Origin: Micromonospora sp. C95 | GTDB taxonomy: Bacteria; Actinomycetota; Actinomycetes; Mycobacteriales; Micromonosporaceae | Length of the DNA: 64,000 nt | Assembly: GCF_018070465.1 (NCBI RefSeq) | Contig: NZ_JAGPXT010000007.1 | Span: forward strand, 208,910-272,909 | Reading direction: 5' to 3' | Part shown: piece by piece, positions 1-9,674 of the stretch | How the letters are laid out: the number at the start of each line of letters is the position of its first letter | Position numbering within the stretch: the stretch's first letter is position 1 | Position numbers and translations under genes: made by a program | The notes under the pieces: model-generated | The model's input: the letters and a program-made list of their open reading frames with translations, nothing else | Databases searched by the model: none | Told to the model about the DNA's origin: nothing

Positions 1-1299
<1,299 letters not shown>

Positions 1300-1314
1300 T
1301 CCTTCGATGACCCG

Positions 1315-1349
1315 GCGGCGGGGTGCGGATCGAATCCGCACCCCGCCGC
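1315..1349. terminator. Perfect 16-bp hairpin terminator after the protease gene
   Basis: Bases 1315-1330 and 1334-1349 are perfect reverse complements around a 3-base loop (cga). The hairpin starts 16 bases after the protease stop codon. There is no long T tract, which is usual for GC-rich actinomycete terminators. It could also stop transcription coming from the opposite strand. Confidence 0.8.
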
Positions 1350-1434
1350 TTGGCGTGCCCATCGGGCACGGTCGGTCCCGGAAGCGCCTCGGCGGCCGTC
1401 GAGGGCGTGTCGGTAGGCCGAGAGAACGAGAATT

Positions 1435-1461
1435 GGCCCGGACCCGTGCCGGGTCCGGGCC
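1435..1461. terminator. 12-bp hairpin, probable terminator of the GH62 gene
   Basis: GGCCCGGACCCG (1435-1446) pairs perfectly with 1450-1461 around a 3-base loop. It lies 15 bp beyond the stop of the minus-strand GH62 gene and is followed on that strand by the T-containing stretch aattctcgttctc. With the 1315-1349 hairpin it separates two convergent genes. Confidence 0.75.
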
Positions 1462-1475
1462 GATCCCACAGTCGG

Positions 1476-2888
1476 TCAGCGTTGCAGGGTGAGCAGGCCG
1501 GGGCGGTACGGCAGGAGGCCGTAGTCGCCGCCGGAGTTGGGTGAACGGCCCTGGTAGAGCATTTGCAGGTTGCAGGGGTCGATGGTCATGGTCTGGTCGG
1601 CGTTGGTCCGGATCAACTCGCCGTGGCTGATGTCGTTGGTCCAGGTGGCGCCGCTGTTGGCCTTGCCGGCGAACGGGTTGCTCTCACTGGTGGCCTGCGG
1701 GGTCCAGCTGCCGCCCAGGCTGGTGGCGGTGAAGGAGCGGAAGTAGCGGCCCTGTGAGCCGATCGCCTCGACGATCATCAGGTACCGCTGCTGGCCCTGG
1801 AGCTTGTAGACCTGGACGCCTTCGAACAGGTTGTTCGTGGAGTCGGTCATGATCGTGGTGTAGTTCGAGCCGAAGCTGCCGGGGAAGTTCCCGATCGGCA
1901 TGCTGGCCCGGTAGATGCGGCCGTTGTCGCCGGCGAAGAACAGGTACATGTTCTGGTCGTCACCGATCAACGCCTGATCGATCGGACCCGTACCCGAGTT
2001 CGAGATCGACCCGGTGAACAGCGTCTGGTGCGCCGACCAACTGTTCACGTTCGTCGGATTCGTCGAGGTCCGGTACGAGAACGCCGGCCCACCCCACTGG
2101 TAGGCCAACACCCAGACGTTACGCGGCGCGAAGTAGAACAACGACGGCGCGACCGCCGAGAACGGCATCTGGTTCTGGCTGGCCGAACCCATCTGGTTCC
2201 AGTTCGAGAACAGCCCGAAGTTCATCGAACCCCAGCTCGTGCCGGTGTCGTGGGTGGTGCCGTAGACCAGGTGCTGGCCGTTGTACGGCGCGTGCGTGAA
2301 GTCCTTCAACGACACCCAACCCGACCGCGGCTGCGCCAGCGCACCCGTCGACGACCACCGGTACGACGACGGCAGATTGCAGTTACCGGTCGGCGGCGGC
2401 GTCGTCGGTGGCGTGGTGGTCGGCGGGGTCGTGGTCGGCGGCGTGGTGGTGGGTGGGGTGGTGGGGGTGACGCCGCCGGTACAGCTCACGCCGTTGAGGG
2501 CGAAGCCGGTCGGGGCGGGGTTGCTGCTGTTCCAGGAGCCGTTGAAGCCGAACGAGGTGGTGCCATTGGTGGGGATGCTGCCGTTGTAGCTGACGTTCCC
2601 GGCGGTGACGGCGGCGCCGTTCTGGGTCAGGGTGGTGTTCCATGACTGGGTGACGGTCTGCCCGGCCCCGAAAGACCATGTCAACGTCCAACTGGTCAAC
2701 GGGTCACCGAGATTGGTGATGGTGACGTTGGCGCCGAAGCCGCCCGGCCACTGCGAGGACACCGCATAGTTCACCGAACAGCCGGCCGCCGCTGCACGTG
2801 CCGGCATGGCCACGACGAGCGCCGTCGACGCCAGCAGCGCAGCACCGAATGACGCCATAACGGCATTGACTGATCTTGATCTCGACAT
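1476..2888 (-). CDS. Secreted GH62 alpha-L-arabinofuranosidase with N-terminal CBM2
   Basis: The enzyme should release arabinofuranosyl side groups from arabinoxylan outside the cell. From the chosen start the 470-residue product has a signal peptide (about 1-33, ending in an Ala-rich stretch), a family 2 carbohydrate-binding module bounded by Cys37 and a Cys near 135 with the typical WPGGFGANV opening, a Pro/Thr linker of PTTTP repeats (about 140-168), and a catalytic domain with GH62 signatures ([42 protein letters not shown]). The start at 2888 has GGAGGA six bases upstream; an in-frame codon ten residues earlier (2918) lacks this. A CebR-like palindrome lies about 85 bp upstream, suggesting repression relieved by plant-polysaccharide sugars. 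Monocistronic. Confidence 0.93.
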   Translation of the reverse strand: MSRSRSVNAVMASFGAALLASTALVVAMPARAAAAGCSVNYAVSSQWPGGFGANVTITNLGDPLTSWTLTWSFGAGQTVTQSWNTTLTQNGAAVTAGNVSYNGSIPTNGTTSFGFNGSWNSSNPAPTGFALNGVSCTGGVTPTTPPTTTPPTTTPPTTTPPTTPPPTGNCNLPSSYRWSSTGALAQPRSGWVSLKDFTHAPYNGQHLVYGTTHDTGTSWGSMNFGLFSNWNQMGSASQNQMPFSAVAPSLFYFAPRNVWVLAYQWGGPAFSYRTSTNPTNVNSWSAHQTLFTGSISNSGTGPIDQALIGDDQNMYLFFAGDNGRIYRASMPIGNFPGSFGSNYTTIMTDSTNNLFEGVQVYKLQGQQRYLMIVEAIGSQGRYFRSFTATSLGGSWTPQATSESNPFAGKANSGATWTNDISHGELIRTNADQTMTIDPCNLQMLYQGRSPNSGGDYGLLPYRPGLLTLQR

Positions 2889-2935
2889 GAGGCATCCTCC
2901 GAGCAGGGTGACCGACACGCATTGGCGTGCATCGG

Positions 2936-3117
2936 TGTTAGGTGAACGTTAACAGCTGCGACGTACAGATTACGGGAGCGCTCCCACACGCTCAAGCATC
3001 AGTCGAATGCTGTCGAAGTAAAATCGACTGTTTACGCTGGTGGCGGCGACTAGCCGTCGCTGCCGCAGGTGCACCGAAAGGCTGCGCGAGCCGAACCAAT
3101 CCGGCAGGTTAACGTTC
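2936..3117. promoter_or_regulatory. GH62 control region: CebR-like palindrome and a repeated GAACGTTAAC element
   Basis: GGGAGCGCTCCC at 2974-2985 is a perfect 12-bp palindrome; with flanks (2973-2986) it nearly matches TGGGAGCGCTCCCA, the known binding site of the LacI-family cellobiose repressor CebR. Separately, GAACGTTAAC (2944-2953) recurs in opposite orientation as GTTAACGTTC (3108-3117). The first copy sits within TGTTA-N9-TAACA (2936-2954), also LacI-operator-like. The region controls the GH62 gene starting at 2888. Which regulator binds is inferred. Confidence 0.6.
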
Positions 3118-3178
3118 TCAGCGGATTGCGGCGGATGAGGTCACCACGGGTGCCGCCCACGGCAAAACGCAGATCAGG

Positions 3179-3673
3179 TCACGACCGAAGCAGCCCACGG
3201 TCGGTCATGTAGGCACGCAATGTCTCCGCGTCCCCGGCGGACATCAGGCGGCGTGGGATCACCGTCGCCGGCATCCGACCCACGTACACGACCCAGAACT
3301 CGGGGGTGGTCCGCACCTGGGTGACTCCGTCCCAGGCGATGCCGCCGGACTCCGAGCCGCTCCGCATCATGATGTTGTCCTCGGTGATGTCGTAGCCGCC
3401 CTCGACGGCATAGCCACTGGAGCGCCGCCGAGCCCGCCACCGTAGCCACGGCCAGTACAGCATCGCCAGCAGGCCACCCAGGACCATCGTCATCCACACC
3501 GGCAACGTCGGCTCGCCCCACCCGAACCCCCGCGAGACGACGAGACCGATCGCGCCGACCGTGACCAGCCCTGCGCCCACCAGGCGGTACGTCCGCAGCT
3601 GGGCACTGCTGAGCGCGGCGGCCACGCGGCCCGGGTAGCCGGGATCGGCTGGTACGTCGAAACGGATGTGCAC
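3179..3673 (-). CDS. Small membrane protein of the YcxB/bacterial-PH type
   Basis: Predicted 164 residues. After a short N-terminal part there are two adjacent hydrophobic segments (LVGAGLVTVGAIGLVVS and a second at about 80-100 ending in YWPWLRWRARRR). A soluble C-terminal domain contains YDITEDNIMMRSGSESGGIAWDGV, the pattern of YcxB-like PH-fold domains. I chose GTG at 3673 because the conserved part begins there and TATCGT lies six bases upstream, an arrangement of a leaderless promoter. Upstream codons in the same frame overlap the divergent PLP gene. Function unknown; likely sits in the cytoplasmic membrane. Confidence 0.65.
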   Translation of the reverse strand: MHIRFDVPADPGYPGRVAAALSSAQLRTYRLVGAGLVTVGAIGLVVSRGFGWGEPTLPVWMTMVLGGLLAMLYWPWLRWRARRRSSGYAVEGGYDITEDNIMMRSGSESGGIAWDGVTQVRTTPEFWVVYVGRMPATVIPRRLMSAGDAETLRAYMTDRGLLRS

Positions 3674-3792
3674 GCCAGCACGATAGTGCCTGCACCTGGC
3701 CGCAACCCGCGGCGGCGGCGCGAGTTCGCGGATGCCGGACCGGCCGGGAGCGCCGTCGCGCAGGCCGGTAGTCGCCGCTACGCTGCCCGGTC

Positions 3793-4764
3793 GTGCTGAG
3801 AACACGGCTCGACAGCGCCCGGATCCGGGCGGCTCGCCGAATCATCGACCCGGTCTTCCTCGACACTCCGCTGTACCGATGTGCGGCGCTGGAGCCCGAC
3901 CTGGGGTGCGCCGTGAGCATCAAGCTCGAAACAGCGAACCCGGTCCGCAGCTTCAAGGCGCGTGGCACCGAACTTGTCGCGAGCCGGCTCGCCGACGCCG
4001 GGACGCCCGCGGTGGTCTGCGCCAGCGCGGGCAACCTCGGCCTGGCCCTCGCCTGGTCCGGTCGCCGTCGCGGATTGGACGTCACGGTTGTGGCCACCCG
4101 CCACGCGACCGTCGCCAAGCTCGATCGCATCCGGGCCCTGGGCGCCACGCTGGAGTTGGTCGACGGCGACCACGAAATCGCCCGCGACCGGGCGGTGGCC
4201 ATCGCGCGGCAGCGCGGTGTCCGGCTCCTGGAAGACAGCCTGGACGTCGAGACCTGCGAAGGCGCGGGCACCATCGGCCTGGAACTGGTGGACAGCGCGC
4301 CGTCTGTCGACGCCGTGCTGATCGCGCTCGGCGGTGGGGCGCTGGCCACCGGTGTGGGCCACGTCCTGAAGGAGCAGGCACCCCACGTCGAGGTGCTCTG
4401 CGTCCAGCCGCTGGGCGCACCCGCGATGACCCGCTCCTGGCACCAGCGGCGCGTCGTCACCACCGCGTCGACGAACACCATCGCGGACGGCGTCGCCGGA
4501 CGGCGCCCCATCCCGGCTGTGCTGGACGACCTGCTCCTGGTCGCCGACGACGCCGTTCTCGTCCGGGAGACCTCGATCGTCACCGGTATGCGGATGCTGC
4601 TCGACCGGGCCGGGCTCGTCGCCGAACCGTCGGCCGCGCTCGGCATCGCCGCGATCCTCGAAGACCCCGACCGCTTCGCCGGCCGACACATCGTCACCAT
4701 CGTGTGCGGCAGCAACGTCGACATGGCCGCCTACCACCGTTGGGTCGACCCGGGCCGCCGGTAG
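3793..4764 (+). CDS. PLP-dependent enzyme, threonine/serine dehydratase-like (fold type II)
   Basis: The 323-residue product matches the tryptophan-synthase-beta (fold II) PLP family. SFKARG (53-58) supplies the Schiff-base lysine Lys55, CASAGNLG is the substrate loop, and ALGGGALATG is the glycine-rich phosphate-binding loop. These are the hallmarks of catabolic-type threonine/serine dehydratases, which deaminate hydroxy amino acids to 2-oxo acids. It lacks a C-terminal ACT domain, arguing against the isoleucine-pathway IlvA. GTG start at 3793; TACGCT lies eight bases upstream. It diverges from the YcxB-like gene, 119 bp apart. Other fold-II reactions (racemase, ammonia-lyase) cannot be excluded. 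Confidence 0.8.
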   Translation: MLRTRLDSARIRAARRIIDPVFLDTPLYRCAALEPDLGCAVSIKLETANPVRSFKARGTELVASRLADAGTPAVVCASAGNLGLALAWSGRRRGLDVTVVATRHATVAKLDRIRALGATLELVDGDHEIARDRAVAIARQRGVRLLEDSLDVETCEGAGTIGLELVDSAPSVDAVLIALGGGALATGVGHVLKEQAPHVEVLCVQPLGAPAMTRSWHQRRVVTTASTNTIADGVAGRRPIPAVLDDLLLVADDAVLVRETSIVTGMRMLLDRAGLVAEPSAALGIAAILEDPDRFAGRHIVTIVCGSNVDMAAYHRWVDPGRR

Positions 4765-4901
4765 CGGACGTGATCGTCGCACGTCCGAACTGGGCCACAA
4801 CCGGTCCGGCTGGTCGTCGGCCGGACCGGCCACCGGCAGCCGCGTATGGTGACTTACCGCGTCATAGCGGTCGAAATGCCAAGCGAGCTGGCGGAGGGAA
4901 A

Positions 4902-5348
4902 ATGAAGCAGAACTACCTGCGGTTCGGGCTGGTCCTGGCGATCAGCCTGGCGGTCATGTTCGTCCTGACCTTGTCCCAGATCCGCGGCTGGTCGGACTTC
5001 TACCTGAATCTGAGCAACTTCTACATGTCGCTGCTCATGGTGGCCGCCATGGGATTCATCATGATGGGCGTCATGCACCAGATGTTCACCGCCCGACGCC
5101 TCAACATCGCCCTCTACGTCGCGCTGGGCGTGATCTTCGTGGGCGGTTTCGCGGCAGTGCGTACGGAGCCGTTCGTGGGCAACGAAGCGTTCCTCAAGTC
5201 CATGATCCCCCACCATTCCCGGGCCATCCTGGTGTGCCAGGAGTCCCAGATCACCGACCCCGAGATCGTCCAGCTGTGTGACCAGATCGTCCGGTCACAG
5301 CAGGAGGAGATCGATCAGATGAAGAAGATCCTCGACGACCGCTACTGA
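4902..5348 (+). CDS. DUF305-type membrane protein
   Basis: Predicted 148 residues with three transmembrane segments in the first about 95 residues (starting LRFGLVLAISLAVMFVLTL and YMSLLMVAAMGFIMMGVMHQM). A C-terminal helical part has SMIPHHSRAILVCQ and QEEIDQMKKIL, the MIPHHxxAI pattern of DUF305 proteins. The His-His/Met-rich helix in that family is often linked to metal, especially copper, handling; here this is only suggested. GGAGGG precedes the ATG at a proper distance. It is followed after about 200 bp by qcrC, with no clear operon link. Confidence 0.8.
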   Translation: MKQNYLRFGLVLAISLAVMFVLTLSQIRGWSDFYLNLSNFYMSLLMVAAMGFIMMGVMHQMFTARRLNIALYVALGVIFVGGFAAVRTEPFVGNEAFLKSMIPHHSRAILVCQESQITDPEIVQLCDQIVRSQQEEIDQMKKILDDRY

Positions 5349-5551
5349 CACTCCCGCCGGCAGGCACCGTGGGTGGATCGCGGCCACGACCCGCACCGCC
5401 GGGTGAACCGATCCCGCGCGGTGACGACGAAACGGCCGAATCGGGCGTACGACCGCTGCCGACTTCATAGTCTGCGGTAGGGGCCGGTGCCGCTCGTGCG
5501 GTGACCGGATCCGTAGCTTCCCCGGTCCAACGTCGAACAGTAGGAGACGGC

Positions 5552-6373
5552 GTGGCAGCTGATCGTGGCAGCCGGTCCCGCCGACGAACGCCCGCGGTGG
5601 CCGGAGCCCGTCGACGTCTCGGGGCCGTCGTACGGCTGTTGACCGCGCTGATGCTGGCCGGCGGGGTGTACGCGACCTTCGCGCCCGCGGCGCGCGCGCA
5701 GGAGGAGCCGCGATTCAGCGGCGCTGCGGCGCAGGGTGAGGCGCTGTTCAACGTCGGTTGCATCACCTGCCACGGGCGCAGCGCCGGTGGAGTCGAGGGA
5801 CGCGGGCCCAGCCTCGTGGGGGTGGGCGCGGCGTCGGTCGAGTTTCAGGTCGGTACCGGCCGGATGCCACTCGCGCGGCAGGAGGCGCAGGCCTTGCGCA
5901 AGCCACCGCAGTACAGCGACGAGGAGATCCGTCAACTGGCCGCCTACGTCCAGGAGATCGGCGGCGGTCCCGTGGTGCCCGACGGCGTCGAGCAGCAGTT
6001 GGACGACGCCGATCTGGCCCGGGGCGGGGAGCTGTTCCGGATCAACTGCTCGCAGTGTCACGCCTTCGGTGGCGGCGGAGGCGCGCTGTCCTCCGGCAAG
6101 TTCGCGCCGAGCCTGTACCCGGCATCGGACCGGACGATCTACGCGGCGATGCTCAGCGGCCCGCAGAACATGCCGGTGTTCGGCGACAGTCAACTGACCC
6201 CGGAGCAGAAGGCCGACATCATCGCCTACATCCAGCAGGTCGTGCAGGACGGCCGCGACCCGGGCGGGTTCAACCTCGGCCGCTACGGCCCGTCCACCGA
6301 GGGCTTGGCCATCTTCCTGGTCGGCATCGTCGCCCTCGTCTTCGCGAGCCTGTGGATCGCGGGCAAGTCGTGA
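5552..6373 (+). CDS. qcrC: QcrC-like diheme cytochrome c subunit of a bc1 complex
   Basis: Actinobacterial QcrC carries two c-type hemes and passes electrons from the bc1 complex to the aa3 oxidase. The 273-residue product shows a basic N-terminus with a signal-anchor (about 24-48), two heme sites CITCH (70-74) and CSQCH (166-170), the methionine-ligand region GPQNMPVF, and a C-terminal membrane anchor (GLAIFLVGIVALVFASLWI). The GTG at 5552 is preceded by AGGAGA at good spacing; earlier in-frame codons have no such site. It overlaps qcrA by 4 bp. The usual third gene, qcrB, is absent downstream, so this is probably an accessory copy. Confidence 0.9.
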   Translation: MAADRGSRSRRRTPAVAGARRRLGAVVRLLTALMLAGGVYATFAPAARAQEEPRFSGAAAQGEALFNVGCITCHGRSAGGVEGRGPSLVGVGAASVEFQVGTGRMPLARQEAQALRKPPQYSDEEIRQLAAYVQEIGGGPVVPDGVEQQLDDADLARGGELFRINCSQCHAFGGGGGALSSGKFAPSLYPASDRTIYAAMLSGPQNMPVFGDSQLTPEQKADIIAYIQQVVQDGRDPGGFNLGRYGPSTEGLAIFLVGIVALVFASLWIAGKS

Positions 6374-7458
6374 CGGCGGGCCTCCGACGACACGGCCGCG
6401 AGCCGATGGACGTCAACGACCCCCGCCTGGCCCGCTTCGAGGTGGTTCGCGAGGGTGCCCGCCGCGACGACATCGAGATCGTCCACTACGAACCGCAGGT
6501 CGCCGCCGGTTCCAAGGCGGAGCGGCGGGTGGTCCGCACCGTGACGGCATTCTTCCTGGTCGCCGGGCTGTCCGCCACCGCCTTCCTCGTCGTCTACATC
6601 TGGTGGCCGTGGCGGTACCGGCTGGTCGGTGGCATCGAGGAGTACTACACCCCACTGCTGGGTCTGACCCTCGGCATCGCGCTGCTCACGCTGGGTTTCG
6701 GCGTTCTGGTTTGGGGCAAGCGGCTGCTGCCGAAGGAGGTGTCGATCCAGGACCGGCACGAAGGACCGGTACCCGCCGACGATCGGCACATCACCGGCCA
6801 GACCATGATGTACATGGCCGACGAACTCGGTGTGAAGAGGCGTCCCCTGCTCGGGGTGTCCCTGCTCGCTGGTCTGCTCCCGGTCGGGGCGGTCGTCGCC
6901 GCCCCGCTGGTCGGCGGCCTCATCAAGGATCCGCACGACGATCGGGAACTGTTCCGCACCGGGTTCGCTCCCGCCGACGACGACGGCGCTGTCACCAGGA
7001 TCCGGCTCGTCCGGGAGGACCGGCGGCCTGTCCGGCCGCTGGAGTTGCTGCCCGGCGCGCAGGTCACCGTGTTCCCGGGCATCCCGCACGGCGTCAGCAA
7101 CCAGTACGCCGACTCCGTCACGCTGCTCATCCGGTTACGCGCCGAGGACGCCCTCGCCGCGCGGGAGAACAACCGTCGGGCCGGCAAGCAGGACTGGATG
7201 TGGGGAGACTTCATCGCCTACTCCAAGATCTGCACCCACGCCGGCTGCCCCGCCAGCCTCTACGAGCAACAGACCAACCGGTTGCTCTGCCCGTGCCATC
7301 AGTCCCAGTTCCTGATCACCGACAACGCGCGACCCGTCTTCGGGCCCGCCAGCCGGCCGCTGCCACAGCTGCCCATCGAGGTCGACGACGAGGGCTTCTT
7401 CGTCGCCAGCTCCGACTATCGCCAGCCCATCGGCCCTGACTTCTGGGAACGCCCCTGA
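6370..7458 (+). CDS. qcrA: QcrA-like Rieske iron-sulfur subunit
   Basis: The 362-residue product has a charged N-terminus with the actinobacterial QcrA signature (DPRLARFEVVREGARRDDIEI), three transmembrane segments and a C-terminal Rieske domain. The 2Fe-2S ligands are Cys288 and His290 (CTHAGC) and Cys307 and His310 (CPCHQSQF), with Cys293/Cys309 as the expected disulfide. All key residues are present, so it looks functional. GTG at 6370 overlaps the qcrC stop (GTGA), implying translational coupling; ATG at 6406 is the alternative start. No cytochrome b (qcrB) follows; the next gene encodes a lipoprotein. It may pair with QcrB encoded elsewhere. Confidence 0.9.
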   Translation: MTAGLRRHGREPMDVNDPRLARFEVVREGARRDDIEIVHYEPQVAAGSKAERRVVRTVTAFFLVAGLSATAFLVVYIWWPWRYRLVGGIEEYYTPLLGLTLGIALLTLGFGVLVWGKRLLPKEVSIQDRHEGPVPADDRHITGQTMMYMADELGVKRRPLLGVSLLAGLLPVGAVVAAPLVGGLIKDPHDDRELFRTGFAPADDDGAVTRIRLVREDRRPVRPLELLPGAQVTVFPGIPHGVSNQYADSVTLLIRLRAEDALAARENNRRAGKQDWMWGDFIAYSKICTHAGCPASLYEQQTNRLLCPCHQSQFLITDNARPVFGPASRPLPQLPIEVDDEGFFVASSDYRQPIGPDFWERP

Positions 7459-7499
7459 CGCCCTCCGGAGACGGAGCGCGGAACACGCGAGGAGGCACC

Positions 7500-8195
7500 G
7501 TGACGCGCATGGCCGGAGCGCTCCGGCGGGGATCGCTGCCGGGCGCGGCACTTGCCGTGTCGCTGCTCGCCGGCTGCGGCGCGGGTCAGCTCGCGGAGAC
7601 GGCCGAGAAGGAGCCCTCCATCCAGGGGGTCAACCTGATGACCGACAACGGTGAGTACGCGGTGCGCGGTCTGCTCATCGAGTTCCCGGGAGCTGACGGC
7701 TACCGCGCCGGCGAGGACGCGCTGCTCAGCGCCGTCATCTACAACGACTCGAAGGATCCCGTCACGGTGACCGTGACCACCCAGGAGGCCCGGGACATCG
7801 TCATCGTCGATGCTGATCAGCCCATCCCTTCCCGGTCGGACACACCCGCTCCGCGCAGTCCCACCACCGCCAGCCCGGCGGCGACGGACGCTTCCCCGAC
7901 CTCCGGCGGATCGCCCGGTGACGACGCGCCGCAGACCGGGCCCGCCCGGATCGACCTTCCGCCGCTGAGCTTCGTCCGGTTCAACGCACAAGCCGGCCGG
8001 TACTTCCAGCTCCTCGACCTCGACGAGACACTGCGTTCGGGGCAGAACGCCCAGGTCACCTTCGACTTCGGCAACGGGCGACGGGTCACCGGCCCGGCAC
8101 CGGTCGCCGCGGCCCTGACCCCCGTGCCACCACCACCGCCGATCATCGAACCCGAGGACGCCGAAACCCACGACGGAGCCGACCACGACGATTGA
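7500..8195 (+). CDS. Lipoprotein of unknown function
   Basis: Predicted 231 residues. The N-terminus is a lipoprotein signal with a lipobox LLAGC (Cys at about 25), so it should be anchored on the outer face of the membrane. Two beta-rich parts (about 35-105 and 150-205) flank a low-complexity Ser/Thr/Pro linker (about 108-148). The C-terminus is Pro-rich then acidic. It resembles actinobacterial secreted proteins with a DUF4352-like sandwich, but I do not recognise the family. GAGGAGG stands seven bases before the GTG. It sits 41 bp after qcrA and abuts the MscS gene, so may be cotranscribed with qcrCA. Confidence 0.7.
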   Translation: MTRMAGALRRGSLPGAALAVSLLAGCGAGQLAETAEKEPSIQGVNLMTDNGEYAVRGLLIEFPGADGYRAGEDALLSAVIYNDSKDPVTVTVTTQEARDIVIVDADQPIPSRSDTPAPRSPTTASPAATDASPTSGGSPGDDAPQTGPARIDLPPLSFVRFNAQAGRYFQLLDLDETLRSGQNAQVTFDFGNGRRVTGPAPVAAALTPVPPPPPIIEPEDAETHDGADHDD

Positions 8196-8200
8196 GGACG

Positions 8201-9148
8201 ATGGGCAGCACCATGGCGCGGTTCCTGGAAATACTGTGGGACACGAGCAGCGTGAACGGTCGCCTCGTGACCAGTGTCGTCCTGGCTCTGTTGGCGTTCG
8301 TCGTCGCCGCCCTGGCCGGTCGGCTGGCCACGATCAGGGTGCAGGACACCACCAACCGCTACTACCTCCGCAAAGCGGTGCACTACCTGATCGTGGCGGC
8401 GCTGCTGTTCGCCCTGGCCCTGCTGTGGCGGCCGTTCGCCGGTCGCGTCGGCGTCGTCGTCGGCCTGCTCGCCGCCGGCCTCGCGCTGGCCCTGCAGGAG
8501 GTCCTCGGCGCCTTCGCCGGCTGGGTGAGCATCCTCACCGGCCGGCAGTTCCGGGTCGGCGACCGCATCCAGATGTGCGGCGTACGCGGCGACGTCCTGG
8601 ACATCACCCCATTGCGAACCCGGATCCTGGAAAGCGGCTCCTCGTCCGATCCGGAGTCCTGGATCCGGGGCCGCCAGTACACCGGGCGGGTGGTGTCACT
8701 GTCGAATCGTTTCGTGTTCACCGCGCCGGTGTTCAACAGCAGCACGGTGCTGGACCACCTGTGGGAGGAACTGACCCTGCCGGTCCCCTACGAGGCGGAC
8801 TGGCACCTGGCGGAGCGCATCCTGTGCGAAGAGGCGCAGAACATCTCCTCCACCACCGAGGCGCAGCGCGCCATCGAGCAGATGCGCCACCGCTACCCGG
8901 TCGCCGAGGCCGAGGTGGATCCTCGGGTATTCATCCGGGCCACCCCGAACTGGATAGAACTGTCCGCCCGGTTCGTGGTGCCGGTACGCGCCGCCCGACA
9001 GGTCAAGGACCAGGTCACCAGGCGAGTGCTCGACCGCTTCACCGAGAACGGCCTCCGGGTCGCCTCCGTGACCCAGGACATCACCGTCCATCCCCCGCCA
9101 CCAGGAGCTTCCACTCAACCCGTCGCACCCGCTACCGGGCGGCCCTGA
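8201..9148 (+). CDS. Mechanosensitive channel, MscS family
   Basis: About 315 residues: two or three N-terminal membrane helices, then a TM3-like Gly/Ala-rich pore helix (GVVVGLLAAGLALALQEVLGAF) leading into GWVSILTGRQFRVGDRI, the hallmark of the MscS beta-domain, and a C-terminal alpha/beta domain. It should act as a tension-gated pore releasing solutes on osmotic downshift. The start is uncertain: TTG 8192 (overlapping the lipoprotein stop), ATG 8201 and ATG 8213 are all possible, none with ideally spaced ribosome-binding bases. The beta-domain contains an inserted ESGSSSDPESWIRGRQYTG segment. The family call is firm. Confidence 0.85.
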   Translation: MGSTMARFLEILWDTSSVNGRLVTSVVLALLAFVVAALAGRLATIRVQDTTNRYYLRKAVHYLIVAALLFALALLWRPFAGRVGVVVGLLAAGLALALQEVLGAFAGWVSILTGRQFRVGDRIQMCGVRGDVLDITPLRTRILESGSSSDPESWIRGRQYTGRVVSLSNRFVFTAPVFNSSTVLDHLWEELTLPVPYEADWHLAERILCEEAQNISSTTEAQRAIEQMRHRYPVAEAEVDPRVFIRATPNWIELSARFVVPVRAARQVKDQVTRRVLDRFTENGLRVASVTQDITVHPPPPGASTQPVAPATGRP

Positions 9149-9244
9149 ACCCCGCTGCCACCATCCGTCGGGTCGTCGGGTGGCTTCCGCGTCGCCGAGG
9201 TCTGTGGTCTGATGTCGCCACCCTCGCAGGAAGGAGACGAGAAC

Positions 9245-9616
9245 ATGGCCGTCGACCCGACCGGTCGGGATCTGAAGGAGTTCCTCGCCGTCGACACCGA
9301 GGAGCCGGTGGTGATGCTCAACCTGCTGCGCTTCGCCGACGGCGGGCGCGAATCGTACGAGCGGTACGCCGCCGCGTTGCGCGACACCTTGCTTCCCCGA
9401 TACGGCGGCAAGGTGCTCTACGCCGGCGACGGCGGGCCGGCCTTGGTCGCCGAGCAGGGCCAGGAGTGGGACGCGGTGCTCCTGGTGCGGTATCCCAGCC
9501 GTACGGCGTTCAGCCGGATGGTCGCCGACCCTGAGTACCAGCAGGTCACCACGTGGCGAACCGTCGCGCTACAGGAAGCCGTCCTGCAACCGACCACGCC
9601 CTGGGGCAGCAGCTGA
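9245..9616 (+). CDS. DUF1330-like small protein
   Basis: 123 residues with the dimeric ferredoxin-like pattern of DUF1330: EPVVMLNLLRFADG near the N-terminus and a second strand WDAVLLVRYPSRTAFSRMV. Such proteins are small cytosolic alpha-beta barrels of unknown role. AGGAGA lies ahead of the ATG at 9245; an earlier in-frame ATG (9212) lacks a site. It stands alone between the MscS gene and a convergent LtrA gene. Confidence 0.75.
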   Translation: MAVDPTGRDLKEFLAVDTEEPVVMLNLLRFADGGRESYERYAAALRDTLLPRYGGKVLYAGDGGPALVAEQGQEWDAVLLVRYPSRTAFSRMVADPEYQQVTTWRTVALQEAVLQPTTPWGSS

Positions 9617-9674
9617 CCAGCAGGCCCGCGTCCCGCCGCCGACCGGTACGCGACGTCGGACGGGCGACCCGCGG

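Noticed and set aside
1315..1349. The tcgaatccgc segment as the T-arm of a tRNA
   Set aside because: The rest of the cloverleaf is missing and the segment is explained by a perfect terminator hairpin.
2396..2470. Tandem GGTGGT-type DNA repeats as a mobile or regulatory repeat
   Set aside because: They encode the Pro/Thr linker of the CBM2-GH62 protein.
3174..4724. Long minus-strand frame opposite the PLP enzyme gene
   Set aside because: Ser/Arg/Pro-rich composition with no domain; the plus strand has intact PLP motifs.
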